Shown here piece after piece: positions 10,999-23,948 of a DNA stretch of 64,000 bases; position 1 is the stretch's first letter, and each line of letters opens with the position of its first letter. The stretch is taken from the NCBI GenBank assembly GCA_022559845.1, contig CM040126.1, positions 226,058,641 through 226,122,640 on the forward strand, given 5' to 3'. The DNA is from Amorphophallus konjac. Taxonomy: Eukaryota > Streptophyta > Magnoliopsida > Alismatales > Araceae. The translations under genes and the position numbers were made by a program. The notes below the pieces were generated by a model. That model saw only the letters and a program-made list of their open reading frames with translations, made no database searches and was not told where the DNA came from.

Positions 10999-13159
10999 AT
11001 GTCTAGCTTTACTCTTCATCCATGTTATAATGGAAATAACTACATTTCTTAGAAAAATAACATGTGTGCTTATCTTGGTTTTAATTAGCTTGAAATTTGG
11101 GAAGTTATATGTAATGGTTCACATAAACTTCCATCAAATGAAAGGGAATGGAGTGCAAAGCATGAAAAGAAAAATGATATCAATATCAAGGCTTTGAATT
11201 TTATGAGAAATTGCATAGAGTCTAATGTTCTTTCTCGAATTTCTCCTTGCAAGTCAGCCAGAGAAATATGGGAAAAATTGGCTAGTTTTGAGGCAAATGC
11301 GGAGAATTCCCAAGTCGGCTCAAGCTTGATGGCTAATGATGAAGAAAGTAAAGAAAGCTCAAAGGTAGGATCTGAGGGTGAGGAAATTTCCTTTGAAGAG
11401 CTAATGGAGCTTTATGAGGAATTGTTAGGTAGATATAAAAATGTCAATTCTGAAAATAAGAAATTGACAAAGAAAATTGAAGATGTTGTGAATTCCTCTG
11501 CTTCATGTGAAAATGCGCATGTTAATGCTTCTTGTGAAAACTGTAAAACTTTGAAAAAGGAAAATGAAGCTTTGAAGTCAGAAAATGAATGCTTGGATAG
11601 ACAAAATGAAGATATGGAATCTAGAATAGATGAGCTTGATAAAGAAATTGTTGACATGCATAAAGAACACACCTTGGTTGAAAAATCTGATAGATCTTTG
11701 AATTCTGAGAATGATTGTCATGAGTTGCTTGAGCAGAATAAACTCTTATTATCTAAGATTTCATTACTTAAAGAAACAGAAAAACATCTTAAAAGCAAGC
11801 TAGCATCTCTTTCTGATGATGATAAAATAGTTGAGAAACTACTTGATAGTGAGATTGACAGCAAGAGCATCATGAATGAAAATGAAAAACTTAAAAAGGA
11901 ATAATGTGCCATGTTGATTCAGATTTCTTCACTTGAAGGTAGTTTGAAATGTTTTGAAAAACCTGAAAAAGAGATTTCCTTGTTGAAATGTGAGAATGAA
12001 TAATTTCTGGCAAAGAGTTCAAAGCATGTTGAAACTAAAAAGGTTCTTGAAAAGCTTGCTGAAAAAATTTACTGCACAAATCTGAAAAATAAAAACCTCA
12101 TGCAAGAAAATGAAAAACTCACATTAAAGAATTATTTACTTGACGAATAAAATCCTTGCATGTGAAAAAGAGATCAACAACTTGAAGCTTGATTTATCTA
12201 GATTTGTCAAAGGGAATGAGAACTTAGACACAATGCTAGGTGTTAAAGTGAACTTTCAAAAAGAGGGTCTTAGTTACATCCCGATCAATAAAAAATCTTT
12301 TGAATCAAAAATGAAAACCTCTTTTGTTCATGCATCCGACATTCCTAGCACCTCCAAAACACCTCCTCCCGTTGCTCAAGTGAAAATCTCTGAAAATAGT
12401 TTTGATAAAAAGAAAAATCTGAACAAAAAGCCTTCCATGTCAAATAGATCTCAAAAATCAAAGTTGAATGTTGAATGCTTCTATTGTGACATGTTTGATC
12501 ATGAAATGAATGATTGTGTTGTCTTAAAAATGGATGATCAAAATGCATGCAAAGATAAATCTTCCTTCAAAAGAGAGAAAAATGTCTCATGCTTTTATTG
12601 TCACAAACTTGGCCATGTCATGGATAATTACTTTGTGAAATAAAATGATGATTATCGTGCCATGAATGTTAAGTTTAACTTTTAAAGAAAATTCAAAAAT
12701 GAACATGCTTCCCATGCTAAAAGGTTTACATTACATAAGAAAAATTCATTCACGAACACTCATGCGAACAATGGAAAGCCATTCTGTTGACCCACATCTT
12801 CTTGTTACTTTCACTGTGGGAAATATGGTCATGTCATGAAAGAATGTTGGTTTTTGAAAACTGATTATTTTCATGCTTCTAGAATGAATGCTATGATTAA
12901 TTCTGTTAAATCTAGACCTTTTGAAAATAGGAGATGGAATATTTTTGAAAACACTTTTGCTCCCAAAAGAAAGACCTTTGCTAAAACTACTCCTCCTCAT
13001 TGCTACTATTATGGAAATTATGGACATGTGCTTGAGGATTACATGATCATGTAAGATGATGACATGAGGGTAATGAAAAGCAAGAAAAATGTGCTTGGAA
13101 AGAACGCTACTAAACTCCAGGGACCCAAGAAGGCTTGGGTGCCCAAATGTGTTGAATAA
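10999..13159 (+). pseudogene. Sirevirus gag, decayed, with four zinc-knuckle motifs
   Basis: The frame starts at ATG 10999. It shows a UBN2/gag-like N-terminus (YNGNNYIS, KSAREIWEKLASFEA) with two early TAG codons, one at a tryptophan position (IS*KNNM). A long Glu/Lys/Asn-rich coiled coil follows (about 11340-12130) with TAA at 11902-11904 and 12001-12003, then a frame change before 12140. The C-terminal part LDTMLGVKVNFQKEGL aligns with LDALLGTRMNFNKEGL of the Sirevirus at 53724. It has four CCHC-like knuckles: CFYC..FDHEMNDC intact; CFYCHKLGHVMDNY and CYYYGNYGHVLEDY missing residues; and CYFHCGKYGHVMKEC. It ends GPKKAWVPK..E-stop, the usual Sirevirus gag-pol boundary, but no protease follows. 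Gag would form the particle and bind RNA. Confidence 0.8.
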
Positions 13160-15658
13160 ACTACTTTTGATCCAAGTGTGCCTTGAGGTAAATAAAGAAT
13201 GAAAGGAGTTCCAATAAAGGGAAGAAGGCACACTCATATGGTAAAACCCCAACTTTGCTTCTTTCATTGTCAAACTTGATGGTTTTGATGTTCTGGTATG
13301 ATATTTTGGTGTGTTCTCATGTTGTGCTCTAAATTCTTCACAAGCCATACATGTTCCTATTGAATGAATATTTGATATATCAAATGGTGATGTGTGAAAT
13401 GACAGGTTAAGCCTGTTAGTAAGCCATCACTATGCGTGAGTTGGATCTTCGGATCAAAATCTCTGCCTTGTAACAAATTCAGAAATTGAATTGTTCGGCT
13501 TATGAGGAATCACGTGTTTTGAATGAATTAAATTTGCCTTTGAATTGTAATATCTTTTAAACTGAATCTGAAAAATTCTCTTGTTTCAAAAAGGTAAAAT
13601 TTCTGAACTGCGGACTTGCTTGATCAAATGCAACAATTGATATTGAATGTTGACCATGACTCAGTTTGAAGCTCATTGACCATGTGTGATTGCTTTGCTA
13701 AATCGATAAGTTATTTTAAACACTTGTCTTGCTCTTTTCCCAAAGTCTGTGTGAAATCTATTGGACACTTGATTATTTACTTATTCACACATGCAGGGGA
13801 TATCATGTTCAAACTGAAGCTTATGTCTTATGCAAGGTTGCTTTTGAATGATCATGGTTAAATGTTTGGGTTCCAAGGAAAATGGTTCATCATGAAAAGA
13901 TCTGAAATAAAATGCTCATGGTTCTGTGCTAAATTCAATGAAAACTCATCTCATGCATTCTCTTACTTCATGCTTTTCTTAATTGTTCAAGTGCTTACAA
14001 AAACTGAAAACATATATAAAAAGAATGCATTGGCATTTTTGCATATCATTCATAGATCCTTGCACATCATTGTGAATACGAGTCTCATGTATACCTTGAT
14101 TCATGAATGTTTCCATGAATCCTTGCATGCATGTATGTATTTAGTTTATGAAGCATCTTCTTGGAAAATTCTAAGACCTCACCTCCTTGTTAAATAACAA
14201 TGCAATAATTTTATTCATATGTGATTCATGTCATATATTAAGGGGGTGGATTTATTTCCGACCGTGCATACATTTATGGGGAGTCATAGCTGTGTCTTGT
14301 CGAATTCATTTTATACATGCAAAATAAAAATTTACCCCCACACTCTTGCATACAATGAATTTAATGACTTTACTTGATAAGGATTTAAGAAATTTCTTCC
14401 AACACTTTAAAGGGAACTTGAATATCTACATAGACATTAAAGAGTAATCGTGAGGAAAAAGCTGCCTACCGCATAGAAATTTAATAAGTAGAATGTGGAT
14501 CCGAGTAACTGGGAATCCCCCCTGAAATAAAGGAGGAAACTCGTGTCGAATGGAGAAACAAATTCACATGTGTGACGAATCCAAGTAGCTGGGAATCCCC
14601 ACTGCGACACATGAGGAAACTCCCGCCGAAAGGTGAAGTCTACTAAAAGAAATAAAATAGGGGTTGTGCGAAGCTACCGATAGTCAAGAATCTAAAGTGA
14701 ATGTGTAGAGAGGAGATTACCTTCTAGTGTTCTTTAGAAAATCTAAAAATCCATATGTTTTGAAGCTCATTAGTCATTGCCTCACATTTCACATGGGCAT
14801 CTTTGTGATGTATGTATTTTATGAATTTGTCTACATTTATAGTTTATGTAGTACCTCTAGTTGTGTATGCACAAATCTCTTAGTTATGTTTCATGTCTTA
14901 CATTCTTAAATTTGAATCACATGCTCTTTTCTTAACCAATGCCTCATTTAGGGGGAGTTACTATATGTAATATTTGTGTGCATGATGATTATGCTTGTGT
15001 GCTTGCATGTTCATGCATTCCCCTTTGATCTAATTCTGAGCATAAACCTTGCATTTGAAGGATGGAAGTCATATTGTGCATAGCTTCATATCTTACATGA
15101 TTAGCATTCACATAGTGCATATTCATTACATTTAAAAGATGAAGCTCATTGTGTGCATATTAACATATTTGGCATTCTCAACATGCATATAGTTCATACA
15201 TGATATCATCTTGAACAATTCATACTTTTCAACAATTAGTATAGTTCATTTTGAAATGCATCTTTTTGAACACATCATGTTGCATAAATGCTTAAAAGAG
15301 TTCTTCCAACATTTGGTATCATATCTTTGGGGCCAACTCTTCAAGAATTGAAATTATAAATCTTTGGGCCTTTAATTTGAATAACATTCGGTATCATATT
15401 TTTGGACCTTTGATTAGCATCACTTGGTATTTGTATTGGTATCATATCTTTTGGCCTAACACGTTCATATCATGTCACATAACCCCATGTCTTTTTGTAG
15501 ATGACAAAAAGGGGGAGAGTGTTTGTGTGTTGATGTTATTTTGGGGAGAATTGGAGAATTGGTGTATGTGCTCAATGTTGATCTTAATGCCTAAAGTCTG
15601 ATCTTTCATAAAGATGTTTGCAAATCTTTATTATCACACACATCGTTTTGTCATCATC
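13160..15658 (+). other. Long 3' untranslated interior of the Sirevirus
   Basis: 2.5 kb without coding potential replaces pol. It holds the structured element at 13371-13455, a degenerate ~80-bp duplication at 14498-14650 (GCTGGGAATCCCC, GAGGAAACTC), and several AGGGGGAG tracts (14942, 15503) like those scattered between pol and 3' LTR in the other Sirevirus. Short open frames (13862-14197, 15377-15601) show no family. Confidence 0.6.
13371..13455 (+). ncRNA. Conserved structured element, copy A
   Basis: It begins with palindrome TTTGATATATCAAA. Stem 1 is GTGATG (13387-13392) with CATCAC (13425-13430). Stem 2 is CAGG (13403-13406) with CCTG (13412-13415) and a TTAAG loop. TATGCGTGAG follows, then hairpin GATC-TTCG-GATC (13444-13455). 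Copies at 28609 and 59222 keep the same spacing and show paired changes. Function unknown; it would lie in the element's RNA between gag and the 3' LTR. Confidence 0.5.
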
Positions 15659-15672
15659 AAAAAGGGTGAGAT
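15659..15672 (+). other. Polypurine tract before 3' LTR
   Basis: AAAAAGGGTGAGAT lies directly before the TGTTGCATCC start of the 3' LTR. It is the expected primer for plus-strand synthesis. A second purine tract, AAAAAGGGGGAGAG at 15501-15514, lies ~160 bp upstream; multiple tracts are typical of Sireviruses. Confidence 0.75.
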
Positions 15673-18064
15673 TGTTGCATCCCCTAGTTGGTGTTTGGTT
15701 TCAAAGATATCAAAATGATTATGTTTGTGTGTGTATGTGTTTCATTGAGCAACATGTGTATATCATGATTGATGAGTTGAAAGATGGCTTCAAGGTTCAT
15801 TCTTGAAAGTCATATGAATCTTTGGTGTTTAAGTAACTAATGCTATATTTATCTTGATTTGCAGGATCAAATCCATGGCTCACGTTTTGGAACTCAAAGG
15901 AGTGCATCAGTGAAGTTCTTCTTCAAAAAGGGAGTTACCTTTCTCATTGCATTGCATTTCATCCTTATATGATTCATACATTTCATCAAATAAGGTTTCA
16001 AGTCTTGATTGAGATATTTCCTTGTATTTTTCTCACAAGGCTTTTGGGCTAGAAATATACTTAGCCTATTTACTTGAATCTTGATGAATGTGATTTTATA
16101 TCAATGTTCCATGTGAGATAATGCTTCATGAATGTTATTTTTTATCCAACAATAATGCCATTTGAATGAATGTGATTCCATGATATTATGCATGCTTTGT
16201 ATTTGACATAATTGTTAACACTTATGTAATGAAGCATTTTGATGTTGAAGATTTGGTTGCCTTGTGATTGAATGGTTGAGCTCCCATGTCATTATATTTG
16301 GTTGATTGAGATATCCATGTTCATCATAACAAAATCTTGTCATTTGGTGGAATGTATTTTTGTTGATTGATTTGAGAAGCCAAATACTTGGTTGAGTAAG
16401 TTCAATGATGTAGTTTTCTGTGAATTAGTTCAAAGAGTTAATGCTTGGTTCATGAGTTTTGATTATCATTTAACCTCTTGGTTTATCATGTTTTTACAGG
16501 TTCAAGGATGGTTGTTAAACCCTCTCATGTCAAGTGAATGATGGTAACATCTAACCATTTTTTATGCTAAGTTCCGAGTTATTTTCATGAACATCTTTCA
16601 TGAGGTTGCATCGCATTAGAAGTGTTTTATGCATCTTTGAAATGAGGTTTGTGGGTTTTTTTAATGTGCTTAATCTATTCTCATAAATCTTGTTGAAATG
16701 TGGTTTAAATAGTCTTAACTATTTGTTGAATGCATGGTAATTAGTTCTTGTTTTTTGGGAATTTTTTTGATAGCTTAAAGGGGCTAAAAATGGATTTTCC
16801 ATCATCTTGCTGCATGGGTTGACCCCTGGGGTCGACCCTCAGTGTTTCTGTGAAGACAAAAACCATTTTATTGAACCCTGCCTGCATGGGTCGACCCCTG
16901 GGGTCGACCCATAGCAAGGGTCGACCCCAAGGGTCGACCCCTGGGTGTTGCCATTTTTTTTGGCCCGGCTGCCATCTGGTTGCACGAGGGTCGACCCCAA
17001 GGGTCGACCATTTGCGATCGGGGTTTGCGAACTCGTCCGGAACCCACTCTAAACCCTTCCAAACTTTACCATACTACCCGCAAAAGGTTAGTTAGCATAT
17101 GGAGGTGTCTTTAAGACATTGTGGGTGGGTTTTATGTGTCTTTTGGGCTCTCTACCTTACATATAAATATGACCTACAAATTTGGGGAAAATAAGTCCTA
17201 ATGTGTTCATGTTCTTTCTTGTAGGAGAAGAAAAGGGGGAAAACAAGGGAGGAGCTCTTGTAAGGTGGTTTTGATCTACTTGAAGTGATTTTTGGAGCTC
17301 GTGGAAGAAGAGAAAGAGGAGCAGCTCGAGGAGAGGAACAAGAGGACGTCGAAATCGCCATCATCCAACAACGAACCAAGAGGAACCGGAAGAATCGAAG
17401 AAGGGGGAGCTCTCTACAAGCTATATCTTCTTAATTTCAGTCTTTAGACTTTGTTTGAGATTCATTGTATCTATTTGTCTAGGCTTCATACATTTCTGAA
17501 GGAATATTGTGTGTTGGTGTTCGGAGAAAGGGTTCTCCGAGTGTTTATGTTGACACGTGCGTGTCACTTTGTGCGGAGCATATTCGCGTATGTACTTGGG
17601 CATATTTTGGGGTGTTTTCCCCATGTGTGGTTGGAGGTTTACTCCCGTGTGGATGCGTAGGCGTCGCCCTACACGTGTGTGTTAGAGTTTGACTACGTGT
17701 GTGTGTGGGGATCTATCCCCGTGTGTGTTTGGAGCGTCGTCTCCATGTTGGGGATTTTTCCCCGAGTGAAGCCTCACCGGTTTGGTGAGGGGTGGACGTA
17801 GGGAGGCCATCGTGGTCCCAAACCACCTTAAAAATCCTTTTGTCTTGTGGTTTGCTTTGTGGGATTGTGTGGTTTGCTTGTTTCATCTGTTCATGTGATC
17901 GTGTGAGATCAGCGAGATTGAGAGAATTTAATTATCTTGTTTAGTTAAATATTCAATCTCATCAATATTGTTAATTTCATTGTGTTAGCATTTTAAATTT
18001 ACCATCGATCGTGGGGGACAATTCAACCCCCCTTCTTGTCTACTCGCCTACCCGGGGACCAACA
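15673..18064 (+). repeat. 3' LTR of the gag-only Sirevirus
   Basis: 2392 bp, paired with 8537-10917. The palindrome cluster at 16816-17010 has eight GGGTCGACCC-type sites in four pairs, against six in three pairs in the 5' LTR. One site has decayed to GGGTTGACCC and one ends GACCA. A TATA box lies at 17160-17169. After the end at 18064 the 125-bp array resumes. Confidence 0.88.
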
Positions 18065-18480
18065 ACCTTCTTTGCTTTGGCATTTACCCCATGCCGATGA
18101 ACAAACTACCATCGATCCTTTGACATCATCATCAAGATCGATGCTAAAACCTTCTGGTGTAGGCCTTAAGCTTATACCTCTAAAACAAAACCCTCTTTCC
18201 TCCAGCATTTATCCCATGCCGATGAACAAACTACCGTCGATTCCTCGACATCATCATCAGGATCGATGCTAAAATCCTCCAGTTTAGGCCTTACGCCTAT
18301 ACCACTAGAACCAAACTCTCTTTGCTCTGGCATTTACCCCGTGACAATGAACAAACTATTGTCGATTCCTCGATAGCATCGTTGGGATCGATGTTAAAAT
18401 CCTCCAGTGAAAGCCTTACGGCTACGCCACCAATACAACACAAAACACCCCTCTGCTAGGCCTCATGCCTATGGTTTCCC
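18065..18480 (+). repeat. 125-bp tandem repeat array (right part)
   Basis: Units anchored at 18122, 18247 and 18372 keep the 125-bp period of 7964-8463, proving that the Sirevirus inserted into a single array. The last unit decays before 18480. 18481-18784 is a non-coding stretch that would be the 3' untranslated end of the antisense gene starting at 18785. Confidence 0.8.
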
Positions 18481-18784
18481 CCCATTTTTGGCATCCCTAG
18501 ACACTCGAACAAATATTCTCTATCATATCCACACTTTGGACTTCTAAGGCGCTCGTAGTGCGGTGGAGCGAACCCTCACCCTTTCTCTAAAAGAGTGAGC
18601 GCTCTCCTGCGTTTTACGCTTAGTACCCCTCGAAAAGCAACAGAGTCTTTGACACTTGGCCGTCAGGGAAAGAAGGCAACAAGAAAACACATAAAGAAAG
18701 CCCAGAGGCTACAACAAGATAAATTTCTAATTTTCATTACGATAAAATAAAATGACAAAAAGACCTCCCTTTGGGTGAGAATAA

Positions 18785-21700
18785 CTACATAAGGTGCGGG
18801 TATGGCCAACGAAAAATGTCTTCAAAATCTAAAATCCCAACAGAAAGGGACGCCCCTTGTTTGCGAAGAAGGATCTCCTCCTCCTGAAGATGAATCAGTT
18901 CGCTGCGTAGTGAAGCCACCCGGCCTTCCAGCACAGTAGTCTCCTCAGCACTTTCGGCATCCATATCCTCGGTGACATGCAGCTCCGCCTGAATGGAGAC
19001 CATCTCTACTTGCAATTCCTCCAGCCTGCCCCGCAATGATTGAATGCGTGAAGATAAGGTTGTAGCAAGAGCATAACGCTCTTGAAGGTTCGACTCTAGA
19101 GGTTCTAGAGCCGCTTGGCAATCAACTTTCTACATTTTCAGTGCGGCAAGTCTGTCACTCTTAATACGCCCCAGAAAGTCTCGACGATTTACAAATTTCA
19201 ATTAAAGAATCACCCTCTGAGTCCATAACTCTGTGGGGCATCCCAGCACTTGAAGGCATGTTGATTGTTGCTTGGCAATTCCCCGCAGCTTGAGATAAGA
19301 TAGGGCCGGCTAAGACAAGACTAACTGCCGCAGTGTCTCCAGGTGGTGCCAGACCAACTCATCTGAAGAAGTGATGCTGAAAGATATCGCTGGCGACAAA
19401 TGGAATTCGACGCCACTATCAACATTGGCCCATAGGTCGGCATCCGTGGCTGAAGAAGAGGACGGGAAGGCTAGTACAATGGCAGTGCTTGGTGCCCCAA
19501 TAGCTTTGTCCCGTCCCGGCAGCCTCTCTCCCGTCAAGGTGGGCTCTTCTGATGTGTCCACGCTGGGAAGTGCTGGAACTGTCTCAGACCTCGGCTCAAC
19601 ACCCCACTCCTCAAGAGTTGGAAGCGCCGGAGCAGATACTTGCACTGTCATTGAGGTAAAGGCTGATGCTCGGGTTTCAGTCCTTAATTCGGGGGCACAG
19701 GCCGGCCCTGAAGTTTCCCCTGATGTATCCAGCTCAATTGGCACTACATCGGACCAAGGTTGAGCTCTAACAGGCACATACCGTAACACGGGCATGACTT
19801 CTTCAGAGGCTGAAGGCATAATAGATGGAGGACATAGTGCTTCAGCTGGGGGAATACTACTAATAACCAGAATGGTGACCTTACTTATGATGATTGGAAC
19901 CTAACGAAGGGAAGCAAGTAAATGAATGTTAGACGGCCTGAGTGACCAGAGAATGAAAAGAAAGGAGCATCAAAGCATAAGACTCACTTCGATTGCCATG
20001 GGTTCAAGATTTGACAGCTCAAGGGCTGGCAGAGCAGGTGGTTCTTCCATTGATGACTCAGCTGCGGAAGTGGCTAGATACTCCTCTACACCAGTCCCAG
20101 CAGCCGCCTTCGGTAGGGTCTCTTCAAGGGTTCTAATACTGAGCCGTGGGGGACTGAAGATGGGCAATCCTTCTACTAGTGGACAGGAGGATGAAGTCCT
20201 ACCTCCATCGGCGTCAGTAGCTCCCTCATCATCAGAGCAACCGTTGTCCACCTGTTCCTCGGACAGGAACAGGGAACTTTCGAAAGAACTTTCCACTTCA
20301 ATGCTTGGCTCCGCAATTGCTTCTGCCTCTCGACGGATAGTTGAGCCAGTAGCTATGCATCGTAATGGGGCCACTGCCTTTCTAAACGATGTTCGGTGTC
20401 CTTTTAATGATGCAGAAGGACCTGAAGATGAGACCCATATTTCAGGCAAAGTCTCAGGAAGCCCTAAGGCAGGTCATGAAGTGCGCAGTAAGATAAAGGG
20501 GTCATGAATTCTAGAATATGAAGCATTAGAAGTAGTTTTACTCAATCTACCTACTGCCTCACTGGCTAGGGTGGGGGAAGGGAGAGTTTCCCTTGCAGGG
20601 ATGCCGGTAGATGCTCCCGCCACTATCTCAACGGCTATACCGACGTCCACCTCGACAGTTAGAGACGACACATCTTTTGGTGCTGCTACAAGATGCAAGA
20701 GCACGAAATAAGCATAAAAGGGCCCCTAAAACAATTGTCACCTAATAGTAGCGGTGCCGAATTACCCTCATCCGTGGCCAGTGGATCTTGGTAAGTAGCA
20801 AATTCTTCAAATGATAGTACTTGAGGTGGAGCCACCTCAGTAGCGGGAGCTGCGGAAGCCGCTTGCTCAATTGCAACTTTATAGGCTCTTTTAGCCAGCG
20901 CCACGGCAACCTTCACCGGAGATGCTGCTTTCCTCTTTCGACTTCCCTGAGGTAGAGGAGTAGTAGTGGGAGTTAGTACAGGGATATCGAAATAAGAAGG
21001 CTTCTGAGCCCGCATGATTAGCTTGCGATAATCCCCTTGCTGCCGCACGTCAGGCCTATCTATAAGAAGAAGAGAAAAGAGCATATAAGCCGAAGCATAA
21101 AAGCAATACAAAAACACATGTCCCTATCAAAAGCATGAAGACATACCTGCTGGCCCTTTGTATAAAGGAGAAAGAGGCCAATAATACAAAGCCACTTCCT
21201 TGTCTCGAGAAGCAGCTTTACGAAGTAGCCAGCATACATCTCTGATCTTCTCACACCAGTCGGCTAGCTGAGCCAGATCTGGGTGCTCTCGGGAAGCAAG
21301 ACAATGAAGCAGGCCCAGGTGGTCTAGACCCCAACCATCTGCATACTTGAAGGATATAAATAGTGTATGGGCCAAAATATCTTCGGTAGGAGTGCTGAGT
21401 TCGAAGCTGTGAATTTTTAGCAGAATAAAGAGCCAAGAGGTCTGACGATAATATGTGGTAGTCCTGTCCTCCCTCCGTACAAAGCCCGTTATAGACAAAG
21501 GTGATCCTGCTCCGAGCGCCAAGAGATTACCGGGGGTATTGGTTTTTCCATCGGAAAGGGGAACTGTTGTAGCTCAAGTTGGGCACTGCCCACTTGGCTC
21601 AGCTCTTTCAAGGACTTCAGAAAATTATCCTCTTTCACCTTCGACAGTATTGGCAGCAGCTACTTGGGTTCCTTCTTTATGGATTTGCACGCCTCGAGAT

Positions 21701-23948
21701 ATTCGCCCACCTCCTTAGGGCGCTACGATAGAAGTCTCCTCAAATGGGATTCGTCAATGTCAAACACTGGTCTGGGCTAACGACTTAAGAAAGTGTGTTC
21801 CGTCGCATCCCAGCAATTGGCCTTCATATTTCTGTATAAGCTGGTGCGGGCATTCCACCATTTAATATACTCGAGGGTGACTCGAGGAACGTGCCCGAGC
21901 ATTGGAACCATGAATGTTCTAGCCTCTCGACGATGGAAGAAATCCCAGCAATTATGACCTTCTGCAGCAACCATTGCGCCTTGTTTTGTCCGGTAGACAA
22001 GAGGAAATTGGGGGGACGAAGGCGGAATATGTTGGTCATAGCCAAAGTTACGGCCGAAACGAAAGGGGTAATATGGCTCCAAAAAGATACTACCACCCTT
22101 CCTGAACACTAATACACTCGGGCGGATGGCCAGCGCCTATTCAACTAGTTCGGGCTCTAAGATAGGGCGGGCTGCAGGTGCACCCGAAATGGGATGGGAG
22201 TATGTTTCAGTGACTTCCATCTTGCATTCGCGTTGGCGATTGACCATAGGGTTGGAGTGGGCAGCTAAGCTCCAAAAATGAATAGTGCCTTGGAAATCTA
22301 CTGGGACCTTTGTCAACCGACCCCGAATGGAGAAGAGCTGCTGTGTGGTCATTTCTAGCTCTACACTGGCAAATTCAAGCATTCTTGGACACAATGTCGG
22401 TGTTTGGAGTGTTCTTGGGGCAAACTCTGGGAACAATGTGCACACCCAAGCATTGAAGAAATGGATGGGTCCTACGGTCTTGAGACTCCACGACGTGCGG
22501 GACTTGCGTAGCTCCCCCAATGTCTTATATATCAAGTAGAGTGCCGCTGGACATAAAGATAATTTCATACACCGGGCCATTTGACATGCCGGGTAAATTG
22601 CCTCTAGACGTATGACTGTTTCATCCCCTTGAGGAAGGGCAAAAGAACAAATCCAAAATGTCAGGAAGGCTGCACAATGTGTCACAACATCAATTCCCGC
22701 CGGATTCGACCCACCCCAATATGTCTGGCGAAGGGAAGATGACAAGCTTGCTTTGAAACAGGCTCATTTCGCCTACTAGGTGGCAACCGGTATTACAGAT
22801 GGATAATCAGTGTACTTCAAGTTGCCCCAGAAGAAATATTGAATCCACAGACCCATCTGAACTTTCTTGCAGTCTCCCTTCTTTCTGCTCTGAGATGAAG
22901 AAGCCCTCGACGAGTCCTTATAATAAGACAAACATAGCGTCCTATATACCTTCATCAGGTAGCGATACGAGAAGCCAATGAAGTATCGACCTTCGCCATT
23001 TGACTCGTCCTTCAAGAAGTCGGTAAGACAAACTACTTCATATAGCTCACCGTCAATGGGCAGGCTATTGAGTTGCAAAAGGCTCCATAGATCTAATGAG
23101 GTCACACCTTCAGCTGTATAGAAATTGTTAAATTCAGTATTGAAGACCTTGATCATACCGCAGCATAAACCCTTTGAGATATGGTATCAGAATAGGGAGG
23201 CGTACCCACTATGAAAAACTCTTACTTTGATTAAAATCGAGGCATACTCTTTCAGGACATAGTCCGTAAATTCCACCACCCCAGTACGGAAGGAATGTGC
23301 ATCAACAACCTTCAGGTCTACAAACCAGCCAATAGCAAGCTGATATTTGAAATGGACCGCCAGACAGTTCAAGATAAAAGGCTCTTCCCGATATCCCCAC
23401 TTGGTCGGCGCTAAAAAGAGACCATAGCCTGATGTCTCTTTATGTACACGCCCTACAGTGTTGTCCCATCTAGCCGGAGTGAATTCAGGAGCTCGAGTCA
23501 GCATGTTCTGTGCAGGCACTAGCTCAGCGACCCCCAGGACTGCTTTCCATTGACGCGGCTCCCCTGGAAGATAAATAGCCTCATGGTGATGAACCACTCC
23601 TCGCAGGCTGTCTCGCTCCATGAGAATAGCTTGTTTGGCTCTTCGAGCCTATAGTACATCTCTCCTTCCGGCAATCTTTAAGCGACAGATGAAAAGAAGG
23701 AGGTGCTTGTTCTTTGGAAAATCTTGGCGATATCCCTCGCCACGGTGGTAGCAGAAGGTGCCAGTCGTAGTCAAAAGACATGAAGAAGCAACATTATCGG
23801 TCTCAGAATATGAATATTCATGGACCACCGCTATCTTATCGTGGCCCATGTCCAGTTCATGCACATTTGTCCAAGTCACAGTTAGGCAGAATGAACTGGC
23901 TGTAGGAACGTGAGAAGATGAACCCGAAGGAGCAGAAGCAGAAGCCAT
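18785..23948 (-). pseudogene. Antisense accessory gene of a Tat-like element, plant-mobile-domain-like
   Basis: The minus strand carries a long decayed gene opposite to the LTR and purine tract at 24886-24900. From 23948 to 21777 one frame is open apart from single stops: MASASAPSGSSSH start; WDNTVGRVHKETSGYG; LWSLLQLNSLPIDGELYE; GGSNPAGIDVVTHCAAFLTF; YYPFRFGRNFGYDQHIP. Order and wording resemble plant mobile domain (aminotransferase-like) proteins; I infer this without a search. Plant-type introns are visible: GTATGT donor after YKGPA (about 21148) and TTATAG acceptor (about 21062), plus possible 54-56-nt introns at 23225-23172 and 20741-20686. The C-terminal third is Ser/Glu-rich, then a coiled coil ending at 18785 with at least three in-frame stops between 19312 and 19130. 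Tat-lineage elements are known to carry antisense accessory ORFs between pol and the 3' LTR, which fits the position. Confidence 0.55.

Larger units (their letters stand above)
8537..18064 (+). mobile_element. Non-autonomous Sirevirus (Ty1/copia) with gag only
   Basis: This is a complete 9.5-kb LTR element. Both LTRs begin TGTTGCATCCCC and end GGGACCAACA. The primer site follows the left LTR and a purine tract precedes the right LTR. Flanks ACCCT (8532-8536) and ACCTT (18065-18069) form a 5-bp target duplication with one change, and the 125-bp array resumes on the other side. The interior (10918-15672) holds a decayed gag but no protease, integrase, reverse transcriptase or RNase H, so it must have moved with proteins supplied in trans or lost pol by deletion. 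Confidence 0.88.

Noticed and set aside
19371..20507. Plus-strand ORFs of 130 and 193 codons
   Set aside because: They are shadows of the Ser/Glu-rich C-terminal part of the minus-strand accessory gene, with no independent motif.
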